Assembly (NCBI RefSeq): GCF_012933385.1
Contig: NZ_JABBPN010000003.1
Location: 434,001 to 498,000 of the forward strand
Reading direction: 5' to 3'
From: Paenibacillus lemnae
GTDB taxonomy: Bacteria; Bacillota; Bacilli; Paenibacillales; Paenibacillaceae
Length of the DNA: 64,000 nucleotides
The notes under the pieces were generated by a model that was not told the DNA's origin, ran no database searches, and saw only the letters and a program-made list of their open reading frames with translations. The translations under genes and the position numbers were made by a program. Below, piece after piece: positions 45,543-55,562 of the stretch; the stretch's first letter is position 1; the number at the start of each line of letters is the position of its first letter.

Positions 45543-45890
45543 AGTTAATACAGAATACATGACAACTATCAACGAGGAACGGGAAGAGTAGGAAGACATG
45601 GCCTAAAGAGAGTGGAATTGCAGCGCTGAGAGATTCCACAGGAACCAGCTTACCCAAAGTCGCCCGTGAGTTGCTTGCTTGAGCTTATTTCTCCAGATGT
45701 CGACGGAGTAAGTTAGAGTATGCCGGCCGCGGCCGTTATCCGTGCAGAGTGTCGCGATAGCCATGATCCGTAAAACCAGCATGCAGGCATTTTTCACTGC
45801 CTTTTGATGATCATCTATTGCGAAACAAAGGTGGTACCGCGAGAGAACCGAAGTCTTTCGTCCTTTGAGGGCGAAGGGCTTTTTTTATTG
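45543..45890 (+). promoter_or_regulatory. T-box leader of valS (specifier GTC)
   Basis: T-box core AAGGTGGTACCGCGAG at about 45828-45843, followed by an intrinsic terminator (GTCTTTCGTCC with GGGCGAAGGGC, then seven T, 45852-45887). Stem I base ACGGG pairs with CCCGT (45663-45667), and the codon just before it is GTC at 45659-45661, a Val specifier. Uncharged tRNA-Val binding would favour antitermination and valS expression. Confidence 0.93.
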
Positions 45891-45967
45891 CCGATGATGC
45901 GCTGATTACCTAATAACGGCTAAAACTCATTGGCTTGGAAATGCTTACTAAGTAACGGAGGTAAGAG

Positions 45968-48637
45968 ATGATGGAACCTAAAGAAACGACGAATACGTCA
46001 CAAATGCCAACTACGTATGATCCAAAATCTGCAGAACAGAAATGGTACAGCTACTGGAAAGATGGTGGCTTTTTCAATGCAGGGAAGCGACCTGACGCGG
46101 AGCCATACACGATTGTAATTCCCCCGCCTAACGTCACCGGCATGCTGCACATCGGTCACACCCTTGACTTCACGCTTCAGGATATTCTAATTCGAGTAAA
46201 GCGCATGCAGGGCTATGATGCATTGTGGCTCCCTGGATCTGACCATGCGGGGATTGCGACACAGACCAAGGTAGAGCAGAAGCTGCGCGAGCAGGGAGTG
46301 ACACGTTATGATCTCGGGCGCGAGAAGTTTCTGGAGAAGGTATGGGAGTGGAAGGACCAGTATGCCAATACAATCCGGGAACAATGGGCCAAAATGGGGC
46401 TGTCTCTCGACTATTCCAGAGAACGGTTTACGCTCGACGAAGGGTTGTCCAAGGCTGTACGCGAAGTGTTCGTCAAGTTGTATGACAAAGGACTGATTTA
46501 CCGCGGCAAACGGATCATTAACTGGGATCCTGCAGCTCGTACCGCATTGTCTGATATTGAAGTGGAGTATAAAGAGGTTAACGGGCATTTGTACCATCTC
46601 AAGTATCCGTTGAAAGACGGAAGCGGCAGTATCACAGTAGCTACAACCCGCCCGGAAACGATGCTTGGCGATACCGCGGTTGCCGTACACCCGGAAGATG
46701 AGCGCTACAAGGACATGATCGGCAAAACCCTGGTACTTCCGGTTGTGAATCGTGAAATTCCGGTTATAGCTGACGAATATGTAGAGAAAGATTTCGGCAG
46801 TGGTGCGGTTAAAATCACACCAGCGCATGACCCGAACGATTTTGAAATGGGACTGCGTCATGATCTTCCTCAGATCACCGTCATGGATGAATCAGGAACG
46901 ATGAACAGTTATGCCGGTAAGTATGAAGGACTGGACCGCAGTGAATGCCGGAAACAGATTGTCAGTGACCTGAAAGAATCCGGTGTGCTGATTACGATCG
47001 AAGATCATGTCCATCAAGTAGGCCACAGCGAACGCAGCGGTGCTGTAGTAGAACCTTATTTGTCTACACAGTGGTTTGTTAAAATGAAGCCTTTGGCAGA
47101 TGCTGCCATCGACGCACAGAAATCTGGAGACGGCGTCAACTTTGTCCCGGACCGGTTTGAGAAAACATACCTGCACTGGATTGAAAACGTACGCGACTGG
47201 TGTATTTCACGGCAGCTGTGGTGGGGTCACCGCATTCCAGCCTGGTACTGTGAATCGTGCGGAGAAATCCATGTGTCCCAGCAGGACATTACAGCCTGTG
47301 CGAAGTGCGGAAACGAGCAGCTCAAACAGGATGAAGACGTTCTGGATACCTGGTTCAGCTCTGCATTGTGGCCGTTCTCGACACTGGGATGGCCGGAAGA
47401 CAGCGACGATTTCAAAAGGTTTTACCCGACGAATGTGCTGGTCACCGGCTATGACATCATTTATTTCTGGGTGGCCCGCATGATCTTCACGGCACTGGAG
47501 TTTACAGGCGAAAAGCCGTTTCAAGATGTGCTTATGCACGGACTCGTGCGTGATGCGGACGGCAAGAAAATGTCCAAATCGCTCGGAAATGGTGTCGATC
47601 CGCTGGATGTTATCGAGCAGTACGGTACCGACGCTATGCGCTACATGATCTCTACGGGCAGCACGCCAGGGCAGGATCTACGTTTCCGCTGGGAGAAAGT
47701 GGAGCAGGCCCGCAACTTTGCCAATAAAATCTGGAACGCATCGCGGTTTGCTTTAATGAACCTGGAAGGCGTGAAATACAGCGATATCGACATCAGCGGG
47801 GATCTTGGGACGGCTGATCGTTGGATCCTGCACCGCCTGAACGAAACTTCCCTCGACATCACGCGTCTAATTGATGGCTATGAATTTGGAGAGACCGGTC
47901 GTCTGCTTTACAATTTCATCTGGGATGACCTGTGTGACTGGTATATCGAATTCGCGAAACTCTCTCTTTATGGTGAAGATGAAGCCGCCAAGAAGAACAC
48001 GCAGTCTGTCTTGGTCTACGTTCTGGACCGCACCATGCGCCTGATCCATCCGTTTATGCCTTTCATATCCGAAGAGATCTGGCAGCATCTGCCGCATGAA
48101 GGGGAAACCGTTATGCTGGCATCCTGGCCGGAATATGATGCCGCTTTGGAGAATGCCGATGCTGTAGCTGAAATGGAAATGCTGATGGATGTAATCCGGG
48201 CTGTGCGTAACATTCGTGCCGAGGTGAATGTGCCGATGAGCAAGAAGATCGAGCTTATGCTCAAACCTTCTGACGAGCAGGTTCAAGGTATTGTCCAGCG
48301 CAATGAGATCTACATTCAGCGTTTCTGTAATACATCTCAATATGAAGCGGGACTGGATCTGCAGACCCCGGACAAAGCTATGACAGCCATTGTAACAGGC
48401 GCGGAGCTGTATCTTCCACTGGCAGGACTGATTGATATTGATCAGGAGATCACACGTTTGGAAAAAGAACTTCAGCATTTGAACAGCGAAGTGGAGCGTG
48501 TTGATAAGAAGCTGAGTAATCAGGGCTTTGTGGCCAAAGCTCCGGCGAAAGTGATTGAGGAAGAAAAAGCGAAACAGGCCGATTACAGCGACAAGCGTGA
48601 TAAAGTCATTGCCCGCATCGCTGAGCTGAGAGGCTGA
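45968..48637 (+). CDS. valS: Valyl-tRNA synthetase
   Basis: Class Ia synthetase of 889 residues. HIGH motif in [16 protein letters not shown] near residue 50, the CP1 editing domain (about 190-350), zinc-type [10 protein letters not shown]...CAKCGNE near 415, KMSKS in [15 protein letters not shown] near 530, then the anticodon-binding domain and the C-terminal coiled coil ([22 protein letters not shown]) typical of ValRS. Two adjacent ATGs are possible, 45968 and 45971; GGAGGT at 45957-45962 favours the second slightly. It is T-box controlled, and the folC start follows by one base. Confidence 0.98.
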   Translation: MMEPKETTNTSQMPTTYDPKSAEQKWYSYWKDGGFFNAGKRPDAEPYTIVIPPPNVTGMLHIGHTLDFTLQDILIRVKRMQGYDALWLPGSDHAGIATQTKVEQKLREQGVTRYDLGREKFLEKVWEWKDQYANTIREQWAKMGLSLDYSRERFTLDEGLSKAVREVFVKLYDKGLIYRGKRIINWDPAARTALSDIEVEYKEVNGHLYHLKYPLKDGSGSITVATTRPETMLGDTAVAVHPEDERYKDMIGKTLVLPVVNREIPVIADEYVEKDFGSGAVKITPAHDPNDFEMGLRHDLPQITVMDESGTMNSYAGKYEGLDRSECRKQIVSDLKESGVLITIEDHVHQVGHSERSGAVVEPYLSTQWFVKMKPLADAAIDAQKSGDGVNFVPDRFEKTYLHWIENVRDWCISRQLWWGHRIPAWYCESCGEIHVSQQDITACAKCGNEQLKQDEDVLDTWFSSALWPFSTLGWPEDSDDFKRFYPTNVLVTGYDIIYFWVARMIFTALEFTGEKPFQDVLMHGLVRDADGKKMSKSLGNGVDPLDVIEQYGTDAMRYMISTGSTPGQDLRFRWEKVEQARNFANKIWNASRFALMNLEGVKYSDIDISGDLGTADRWILHRLNETSLDITRLIDGYEFGETGRLLYNFIWDDLCDWYIEFAKLSLYGEDEAAKKNTQSVLVYVLDRTMRLIHPFMPFISEEIWQHLPHEGETVMLASWPEYDAALENADAVAEMEMLMDVIRAVRNIRAEVNVPMSKKIELMLKPSDEQVQGIVQRNEIYIQRFCNTSQYEAGLDLQTPDKAMTAIVTGAELYLPLAGLIDIDQEITRLEKELQHLNSEVERVDKKLSNQGFVAKAPAKVIEEEKAKQADYSDKRDKVIARIAELRG

Positions 48638-48638
48638 T

Positions 48639-50018
48639 ATGATGAGTAACATGACAGGGTCCAGCCAAACGGCACCTCTAATCCATTATTCGGAAGCTGT
48701 AGATTGGATTAACGGTCTGATTCCATTTGGAATCAGACCGGGACTTGAGCGGATCCAGCAGCTGCTGGATCGTCTTGGCAACCCGCACCGGCGCCTGAAA
48801 TTCATCCATGTAGCGGGGACGAATGGAAAAGGCTCTACCTGTGCGTTTTTGACCGAGGTTTTGCTGCAGAGCGGTTATGAGGTTGGTACATTTACTTCAC
48901 CATACATTACGAAATTTACCAACCGGTTTCAGTTCAAGGGTGAAGACATTGAAGAGGAAGTGCTGCTCAAGCTTGCTAATCAGCTGTATCCGCTGGTACA
49001 GGAAATAGCAGGCAGCGAGCTGGGATCTCCAACAATGTTTGAGGTGTCTACTGCGCTTGCCGTGTTGTTCTTTGCCCATGAAGCTGTAGCCGATGTGGTG
49101 GTTTGGGAAACGGGTCTTGGAGGCAGAATGGATGTAACGAACATTGTGAATCCGATCATTTCCATTATTACGAATGTCGGCATGGATCACACGGATATTC
49201 TGGGAGATACGATTCAGGAAATCGCCGCCGAGAAAGCCGGCATTATCAAGCCTGCGGTGCCTGTGGTGACAGCCGTGTCCCAGCCGGAAGCGCTGGACAT
49301 TATCCGTCATACGGCAGCGTCCAAACGCTCTACCCTGTATGAGATGGGAGATCAGTTCCGTTATGAACACCTGTCCGGCGACGAGAACAGTCAAACCTTT
49401 CGATTTGCCGGGCCGTTCCGGGAACTGGACATTGAAATCGGCATGCAGGGGGAACATCAATGCGCGAATGCAGCATGTGCTATGATGGCAGTGGAGGTTC
49501 TTCGCCATTACTTGGCGTTCATTATTGAACCTGAGGCACTGCTGAAAGGATTTAAGAACACAAGGTGGGCTGGGCGATTGGAACAGGTGAGCTCTTCGCC
49601 GAGGCTGATCCTCGACGGAGCGCATAATCCTGAAGGTGCAGAATCGCTCGCTAACAGCCTGACAAGAACGTATACGTACCGGAAGCTGAACTTGATGATG
49701 GGAATGCTGGCAAATAAGCATCATGATGACTACCTCAAGCATATACTGCCTATAGTGGATACGCTGATCATTACCGAGCCGGACTTTCGGAGAAAAATGG
49801 ACGCCAATGCCTTAGCGGATATAGCGGAACGGTTAAGGGAGCCCTACGCCAAACAGTCACTTCAAATCATCTATGAACCAGACTGGAAAAAAGCACTTGA
49901 AATATTGAAGTCACGGACGGAAGCGGAGGATCTTGGGGTCGTATCAGGCACGTTATATCTGATTGCCGATGTGCGTTCAGACCTCCTTGGCCTTTCCGAT
50001 GCTGAAAAAGGTTGGTGA
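48639..50018 (+). CDS. folC: Folylpolyglutamate synthase / dihydrofolate synthase
   Basis: Adds glutamate to dihydropteroate and to folates, using ATP. 459 residues of the Mur-ligase superfamily: HVAGTNGKGSTCAFL near residue 54 (P-loop), SPYITKFTNRFQ, WETGLGGRMDVTN, ITNVGMDHTDILG, LDGAHNPEGAESL near 326. In B. subtilis folC also follows valS. The coupling is tight on both sides: it starts one base after the valS stop, and murC starts three bases after its own. Confidence 0.96.
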   Translation: MMSNMTGSSQTAPLIHYSEAVDWINGLIPFGIRPGLERIQQLLDRLGNPHRRLKFIHVAGTNGKGSTCAFLTEVLLQSGYEVGTFTSPYITKFTNRFQFKGEDIEEEVLLKLANQLYPLVQEIAGSELGSPTMFEVSTALAVLFFAHEAVADVVVWETGLGGRMDVTNIVNPIISIITNVGMDHTDILGDTIQEIAAEKAGIIKPAVPVVTAVSQPEALDIIRHTAASKRSTLYEMGDQFRYEHLSGDENSQTFRFAGPFRELDIEIGMQGEHQCANAACAMMAVEVLRHYLAFIIEPEALLKGFKNTRWAGRLEQVSSSPRLILDGAHNPEGAESLANSLTRTYTYRKLNLMMGMLANKHHDDYLKHILPIVDTLIITEPDFRRKMDANALADIAERLREPYAKQSLQIIYEPDWKKALEILKSRTEAEDLGVVSGTLYLIADVRSDLLGLSDAEKGW

Positions 50019-50021
50019 AAA

Positions 50022-51395
50022 TTGTTGAATACATCCGAACATGTTCATTTTATAGGAATTGGCGGCTACGGTATGAGCGCCATAGCACGTGTGATGCTGG
50101 AAATGGGATACAAGGTTACGGGTTCTGATGTAGCCTCCCAGGAACTGACAGAGAAACTTGCGGCCAAAGGCGCACATATATATTTAGGCCATACGGCGGA
50201 ACAGATTAAGGGAGCGGACCTGGTCGTATATTCCACAGCACTTTCCAAAGACAACGTAGAACGCGTGGCGGCAGAAGCACAGAATATTCCTGTTCTTCAT
50301 CGTGCCCAAATGCTTGCCAGGCTGCTCAATGAACGCAAGGGAATTGCTGTTGCGGGTGCTCATGGCAAAACCACAACATCATCCATGATCGCACTGGTGC
50401 TGGAGGAGTGCGGGGTCGACCCGACCTTCATCATCGGAGGTGAAATTATGAATGTCGGAACGAACGCCAAAGCAGGACAGGGAGATTATGTGGTGGCAGA
50501 GGCGGACGAGAGTGATGGTTCATTTCTGCAGTATCACCCTTGGCTCGGCGTTGTTCTCAACATTGAGGCCGATCATTTGGAGAACTATGATGGAGACTTT
50601 AACGCGCTTAAAGCGGCCTATGTGCAGTTTCTGAGCCAGATCCGTGCGGATGGACTGGCGGTAGTGTGTGCCGATGATGAAAATATCCAGGCCATTCTAC
50701 CGGAACTGAACAATCAGGTGACCACATACGGTATTCATCAGGATGCCGAATATTCGGCCCGTGATCTCATACTGGGTGACCGTCAGGTTTCGTTCACCAT
50801 GGTCCACCGGAATGAAGTGATGGGCACTGTAAATCTTTCGGTTCCTGGCAAACATAATGTGTATAACGCGATGGCAACGGTTATTGCCTGTATGAAAGCA
50901 GGCGTTCCATTTGAGGACATCACGAAAGCGATCTTCAAATTTAACGGTGCGAAACGCCGTTTCCAGGTGCTTGGTGAAACCAATGATATTCTGGTTATTG
51001 ATGACTATGCGCATCATCCGACAGAGATTGAAGTGACGATCAGCGCTGCAAAGGCAACGGGAAAACGTATTGTGGCTGTTTTTCAGCCGCAGCGTTATTC
51101 CCGGACCTTCTTTCTGCTGGATGCGTTCAGCAGGGCATTCAGCGAAGCGGATGAGGTCATAATTACCGACATCTATGCCCCCGCTGGAGAAAAGCAGATC
51201 GAAGGCATCAGTTCTGCCAAACTGGTTGATTTGATCATCCAGAACAGCAACGCAGGTGCCAGATATTTGCCGACCAAGGAAGATGTGCTCAAGGATCTGA
51301 AAGAGCGTGTTGCACCAGGGGATCTTGTGCTGACGATGGGTGCAGGAGATATCTGGAAAGTCGGAGCCGCCCTGGCAGAAGCCATCAAGTCATAA
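50022..51395 (+). CDS. murC: UDP-N-acetylmuramate-L-alanine ligase
   Basis: Adds the first amino acid of the peptidoglycan peptide. 457 residues. UDP-binding FIGIGGYGMSAIARVMLEMG at the N-terminus, ATP-binding AGAHGKTTTSSM near 108, DDYAHHPTEIEVT near 327 and QPQRYSRT. The start is TTG 50022 or the adjacent TTG 50025; AAGGTTGGTG upstream is a moderate ribosome binding site. It lies in the folC transcript, whereas murC is elsewhere in B. subtilis. A terminator follows. Confidence 0.97.
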   Translation: MLNTSEHVHFIGIGGYGMSAIARVMLEMGYKVTGSDVASQELTEKLAAKGAHIYLGHTAEQIKGADLVVYSTALSKDNVERVAAEAQNIPVLHRAQMLARLLNERKGIAVAGAHGKTTTSSMIALVLEECGVDPTFIIGGEIMNVGTNAKAGQGDYVVAEADESDGSFLQYHPWLGVVLNIEADHLENYDGDFNALKAAYVQFLSQIRADGLAVVCADDENIQAILPELNNQVTTYGIHQDAEYSARDLILGDRQVSFTMVHRNEVMGTVNLSVPGKHNVYNAMATVIACMKAGVPFEDITKAIFKFNGAKRRFQVLGETNDILVIDDYAHHPTEIEVTISAAKATGKRIVAVFQPQRYSRTFFLLDAFSRAFSEADEVIITDIYAPAGEKQIEGISSAKLVDLIIQNSNAGARYLPTKEDVLKDLKERVAPGDLVLTMGAGDIWKVGAALAEAIKS

Positions 51396-51440
51396 ATGGC
51401 TGAAACTGCATACAGCTTGCTGCTTACGCAGTGATCATTC

Positions 51441-51480
51441 AAATAGCCGTACCCCCTGATGACGGAGGTACGGCTATTTT
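51441..51480 (+). terminator. Terminator after murC
   Basis: AAATAGCCGTACC pairs with GGTACGGCTATTT over a loop of about 13 bases and ends in TTTTG. Confidence 0.88.
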
Positions 51481-51567
51481 GTGTTTTGCCTACTCAGGGC
51501 ATAACTTGTTCAGCTTTTTCATAGGTATGGGTAGTACAAAGAGGAGATCAGTGAGGTGAACTGGACC

Positions 51568-52659
51568 ATGAACAAAGCACGGATGACCATTCGTCTGCAC
51601 AATGAACCGCCAATACAGGAACCGATACATGAGCTGACGCAAGAGGCGGTGCAGGAGCTGGAGCGGGAAGTGATGAAAGAACTGCCGCTGGAAGTGATCC
51701 CCCTGCATATTCGAGATGAAGTATACCGTGAACCACGGAACAGTGATTTCGTGATGGAGCATGATAACAGCATAAGCCTGTATGATGGGGAGCCGCAGGG
51801 CGGCTATTACCGGTCGAGAAGTCCTGGTACACCATTTTGGAAGCTGGCAGGATCAATCACAGCAGCCGTGCTGACAGGGCTGTTGTTCGGTTCTGTCGTC
51901 ATTCGGATGTTTGGAGGAGATGAGAGCCCTGTCACGATCCCTCAAACAGGAACGCCAAGCAGAATTCTGGAGAAAGCTTCGTTAGGAGCGGCAGAGGGAC
52001 AAGGAGATCTTTCTGTACCAGTGGAGGCAGGCGTTACAGCGGTCGTAAACATTCCGGAGAAGACATTCTATATGCTGCAGTACGGTGTGTTCAGCACAGG
52101 GGAAGGGGCCAGTCAGGCAGAGGCGGAGCTGGAGCAGGCCGGTTTGGCGGCATTTGGTGATTTAGCCGGGGAACATCGGGTATATGCCGGCGTATCTCCG
52201 GACAGGGAGCAAGCCAAGCTGCTCAGCAGTCAGCTTAAGGGCGAGGGGATCGAATTATATGTGAGAGAAGTCCTCTTTCCCGGTGCGCAGTCTGCTGTTT
52301 TTGCAAATGAGGCTGTCGCGCTGGATCTTTTTTTTGAAACAGGAGGAAGTCTGGCTGCTGAGCTCAGTACCTTGTCAGCCTCAATGCTGGGTAAGAACAC
52401 GGGTGAAACTGTAGATCCTGAAATGATGAAAAAGATGACAGATTTGCACCTGCAGTGGACAGAAGCGCTCAAACTGCTGAACAGCGGCCTGGGCCCTCAG
52501 TCGGAAGAGGAACTCAAACATATGGAGCAAAGCATGAACAGTGCGGTTACCGCGCTTGCGGAATATAACAAAAACCGATCCAAAGGGCATTTGTGGGAAG
52601 TGCAGTCAGGGATGATGAACTATATCATGGGTCAAAAGAATCTGATTCAAAGCCTGTGA
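51568..52659 (+). CDS. spoIIB: SpoIIB-like SPOR-domain membrane protein
   Basis: 363 residues from ATG 51568 (GAGGTGA seven bases upstream; GTG 51556 is an alternative). A cytoplasmic acidic N-terminus of about 95 residues is followed by one membrane segment (AGSITAAVLTGLLFGSVVIRM) and an outside part with a SPOR domain at about 170-245 (FYMLQYGVFSTGEGASQAEAELEQAGLAAF...YAGVSPDREQAKLLSSQL), which binds denuded septal peptidoglycan. B. subtilis SpoIIB, acting in septal thinning at engulfment, has the same design and the same place before maf. The C-terminal 110 residues are helical and of unknown role. Confidence 0.85.
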   Translation: MNKARMTIRLHNEPPIQEPIHELTQEAVQELEREVMKELPLEVIPLHIRDEVYREPRNSDFVMEHDNSISLYDGEPQGGYYRSRSPGTPFWKLAGSITAAVLTGLLFGSVVIRMFGGDESPVTIPQTGTPSRILEKASLGAAEGQGDLSVPVEAGVTAVVNIPEKTFYMLQYGVFSTGEGASQAEAELEQAGLAAFGDLAGEHRVYAGVSPDREQAKLLSSQLKGEGIELYVREVLFPGAQSAVFANEAVALDLFFETGGSLAAELSTLSASMLGKNTGETVDPEMMKKMTDLHLQWTEALKLLNSGLGPQSEEELKHMEQSMNSAVTALAEYNKNRSKGHLWEVQSGMMNYIMGQKNLIQSL

Positions 52660-52686
52660 TCTCTTGAATACCCTGTAAGGCCTTTT

Positions 52687-52727
52687 TACAGCAGGTGGAG
52701 CTGGAAATACTTCCCCCTGCTGTATTT
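52687..52727 (+). terminator. Terminator after spoIIB
   Basis: TACAGCAGG (52687-52695) pairs with 52716-52724 and is followed by TTTGTG; the loop is long (20 bases), so efficiency is uncertain. Confidence 0.65.
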
Positions 52728-52797
52728 GTGTTTGTATTGCTTACCGATACGCCTTATAATAATGTAGGTGTCAAAAAATGGCGAGGGAAGATGAGTG

Positions 52798-53040
52798 ATG
52801 AAGAAAAACGCAGGAGTGCTTTTTTTGTTCATACTGCTGGGATGGCTGACCGGGACATGGATTGCCAAAGTGCTGCTTCCCGTCAAAGCTCTATCTTTTT
52901 TAACTGCCTCGACAATGATCAGGTGGTCGCCAGAGGCACAACTGGATATCATTAACTATGACATTAACATTGAAATCAAACTAAGCCTGCTCGGCTTGAC
53001 AGGCATGATTACAGCGGTCTGGCTGTATCGCAGGCTCTAA
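52798..53040 (+). CDS. DUF4321-type small membrane protein
   Basis: 80 residues with two membrane helices, about 6-28 (VLFLFILLGWLTGTWIAKVLL) and 62-78 (LSLLGLTGMITAVWLY), joined by a polar loop (TASTMIRWSPEAQLDII). It matches the DUF4321 family often found beside maf in spore formers; the function is unknown. ATG 52798 is preceded by GAGGGAAG. It lies 17 bases before maf and is probably co-transcribed. Confidence 0.8.
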   Translation: MKKNAGVLFLFILLGWLTGTWIAKVLLPVKALSFLTASTMIRWSPEAQLDIINYDINIEIKLSLLGLTGMITAVWLYRRL

Positions 53041-53057
53041 ATTAAGGAGAAATCCCT

Positions 53058-53672
53058 GTGACTGAGAAGGTAACGCGCCACATTGTGCTGGCCTCGACTT
53101 CACCGCGGCGGCAGGAATTGATACGAATGCTGGGCATACCGTTTGAAGTGATGCCAAGCGGGGCGGACGAAGATACGCCGGCAGATTGGAAGCCCGGCAG
53201 GGTTGTAGAGACTTTGGCGCTTCGAAAAGCGGAAGCTGTCCGCGATGAGCTGGGTCATAACACCAAGGGCTCGGTAATTGTGGGCAGCGATACGGTCGTT
53301 GTTCTTGACGGGGACATTCTGGGCAAGCCCCGGAATAAACAAGAAGCCGTCACCATGCTGAACCGGCTTCAAGGACAGAAACATCAGGTGTACACTGGTG
53401 TCGCCTGTATAGATACGGAGTCGGGAACAAGCGATATCCGGCACCGGGTTACTTCCGTTTGGATGAAGCCGCTGAACAAGGATGAGATTCAGCATTATGT
53501 CGCAACAGGTGAGCCTATGGATAAAGCGGGAGCTTACGGAATCCAGGGTCTTGGAGCCGTGATGGTGGAAGGCATTGAAGGCGACTATTTCAATGTTGTC
53601 GGCCTCCCGCTCTCCCTGCTTGCGGATATGCTGTCAGTTTTGGGAATTCGTGTCCTGGGACCGAGTCAGTAG
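53058..53672 (+). CDS. maf: Maf nucleoside triphosphate pyrophosphatase
   Basis: 204 residues. Maf proteins hydrolyse dTTP/UTP and modified nucleotides. The N-terminal motif LASTSPRRQELIRMLG (S-x-R-R-x-E) is near residue 11, VGSDTVVVLDGDILGKP near 74 with the catalytic Asp, and DKAGAYGIQGLGAVMVEGIEGDYFNVVGLPL near 155. GTG start with AAGGAGA eight bases upstream. In B. subtilis maf delays septum formation and lies before radC-mreB, as here. Confidence 0.95.
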   Translation: MTEKVTRHIVLASTSPRRQELIRMLGIPFEVMPSGADEDTPADWKPGRVVETLALRKAEAVRDELGHNTKGSVIVGSDTVVVLDGDILGKPRNKQEAVTMLNRLQGQKHQVYTGVACIDTESGTSDIRHRVTSVWMKPLNKDEIQHYVATGEPMDKAGAYGIQGLGAVMVEGIEGDYFNVVGLPLSLLADMLSVLGIRVLGPSQ

Positions 53673-53732
53673 CGGGAATAATTATCGTGACGTAACAAGT
53701 GATGGATGATATTGAGGAAAGTAGGGGAAACG

Positions 53733-54422
53733 ATGGAATCGCAAGCATTTATGCTGCGCGATATCCCCCATGATGAACGACCTAGAGAGCGCATGATGTC
53801 TTATGGGGCGAGCGCTTTAAGCCACGCCGAGCTGCTGGCGATTATTTTGCGGACAGGCACCCGCCAGGAATCTGCGGTGCATGTGGCACAGCGGATTCTG
53901 AAGCAGGCGGGAAGCATTCGCCAGCTGTCTGATTTAAGCATCAGTGAGTTGACACAGATCAAGGGAATTGGTACTGCCAAGGCCGTCCAGTTGAAGGCAG
54001 GTATAGAGCTGGGCCGCCGGATGGCGGGAGCGAGACACGGTGAACCGGTCGTCATCCGCAGTCCCCATGATGCGGCGGAGCTGCTGAGCGAGCAGCTCCG
54101 TTATCTTCAGAAAGAGCATTTCGTATGTCTATTTTTAAACACAAAGAATCATGTCATTGCCCAAGAGACGCTTTCAATGGGAAGCTTGAACGCTGCGATT
54201 GTGCATCCCCGCGAGGTGTTTAGAGCTGCAATCAAATGCAGCAGTGCATCCCTGATATGTGCTCATAACCACCCTAGTGGAGATCCTACACCGAGTCCGG
54301 AAGACATTTCGCTGACCAATCGTTTGGTGGAAGCAGGCAGCATTATCGGTATTGATGTACTGGATCACGTGATCATCGGAGACGGACAGTTTGTCAGTTT
54401 GAAGGAACGGGGCTTGATGTAA
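53733..54422 (+). CDS. radC: RadC-family JAB domain protein
   Basis: 229 residues. Helix-hairpin-helix region at about 45-80 (LSISELTQIKGIGTAKAVQLKAGIELGRR) and a C-terminal JAMM/MPN metal-binding domain with ASLICAHNHPSGDPTPSPED near residue 172 (H-x-H...S...D). Despite the name, a DNA-repair role is not established for this family. ATG 53733 has GGGGAA upstream; earlier in-frame codons to 53706 lack one. It precedes mreB, as in B. subtilis. Confidence 0.93.
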   Translation: MESQAFMLRDIPHDERPRERMMSYGASALSHAELLAIILRTGTRQESAVHVAQRILKQAGSIRQLSDLSISELTQIKGIGTAKAVQLKAGIELGRRMAGARHGEPVVIRSPHDAAELLSEQLRYLQKEHFVCLFLNTKNHVIAQETLSMGSLNAAIVHPREVFRAAIKCSSASLICAHNHPSGDPTPSPEDISLTNRLVEAGSIIGIDVLDHVIIGDGQFVSLKERGLM

Positions 54423-54461
54423 TATAATAGTTCAGATTGAGGAAGAAAGGGAGATTACAGC

Positions 54462-55496
54462 ATGTTTGGTGGTTTCACGAAAGATTTGGGAATAGACTTG
54501 GGGACGGCGAATACACTCGTTTACGTCCGGGGAAAAGGCATCGTTGTCAGAGAGCCTTCCGTTGTTGCACTACGTACAGATACTAAAAGTATTGAGGCAG
54601 TGGGTGAATCTGCCAAAAAAATGATTGGACGCACACCCGGTAACATCCGTGCGATCCGTCCGATGAAGGACGGCGTTATTGCCGATTTTGATACTACAGC
54701 AACGATGATTAAATATTTTATTCGCCAAGCGCAGAAGCAGCGCTCGATATTCCCGCGCCATCCGAACGTCATGGTATGCGTTCCCTCCGGTATTACGGCA
54801 GTGGAGCAGCGTGCAGTGGAAGATGCAACAAAGCAGGCAGGAGCCCGCGAGGCTTACACGATCGAGGAGCCTTTTGCAGCGGCTATTGGAGCTGATCTTC
54901 CTGTATGGGAGCCGACCGGCAGCATGGTTGTCGATATTGGTGGAGGTACCACGGAAGTCGCTGTCATTTCTCTGGGCGGTATTGTTACAAGCCGTTCTGT
55001 CCGTGTTGCTGGTGATGAAATGGATGATTCTATCATCTCGTATATTAAACGCCAGTATAATCTGATGATCGGTGAGCGTACAGCCGAGCAGCTCAAGATG
55101 GAAGTTGGCTCTGCTATGCCGCTTGAGACGGTGGAAACGATGGAAATTCGCGGACGTGATCTGGTAACAGGACTGCCGAAGACAATATCCATCACTTCAG
55201 ACGAGATCAGTGAGGCACTGGCCGATACGATCAATGCGATTGTAGAAGCAGTCAAGGTAACGCTGGAGAAATGTCCTCCGGAACTGGCTGCGGATATCAT
55301 GGACCGCGGCATCGTGCTGACCGGCGGTGGAGCTCTCCTCCGCAATCTGGACAAGCTGCTCGCTGAAGAAACCGGAATGCCGGTCATTGTAGCGGAGAAC
55401 CCGCTGGACTGTGTAGCGATTGGCACGGGTAAAGCGCTCGATAATATTCACCTGTTCAAGACCCGCAGCAGCTCTGCCATTCGTTCCAAACGCTAG
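54462..55496 (+). CDS. mreB: Rod-shape protein MreB
   Basis: Bacterial actin guiding lateral cell-wall synthesis. 344 residues. Phosphate 1 [16 protein letters not shown] near residue 8, phosphate 2 [20 protein letters not shown] near 155, adenosine motif [14 protein letters not shown] near 285. AGAAAGGGAG is the ribosome binding site. First gene of mreBCD. Confidence 0.98.
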   Translation: MFGGFTKDLGIDLGTANTLVYVRGKGIVVREPSVVALRTDTKSIEAVGESAKKMIGRTPGNIRAIRPMKDGVIADFDTTATMIKYFIRQAQKQRSIFPRHPNVMVCVPSGITAVEQRAVEDATKQAGAREAYTIEEPFAAAIGADLPVWEPTGSMVVDIGGGTTEVAVISLGGIVTSRSVRVAGDEMDDSIISYIKRQYNLMIGERTAEQLKMEVGSAMPLETVETMEIRGRDLVTGLPKTISITSDEISEALADTINAIVEAVKVTLEKCPPELAADIMDRGIVLTGGGALLRNLDKLLAEETGMPVIVAENPLDCVAIGTGKALDNIHLFKTRSSSAIRSKR

Positions 55497-55562
55497 GCTG
55501 GAATTCGAGGTGCTGATCTGATAGACGGGATCGATAACAGTAACGTTAGAGGGTGTTAAGAA

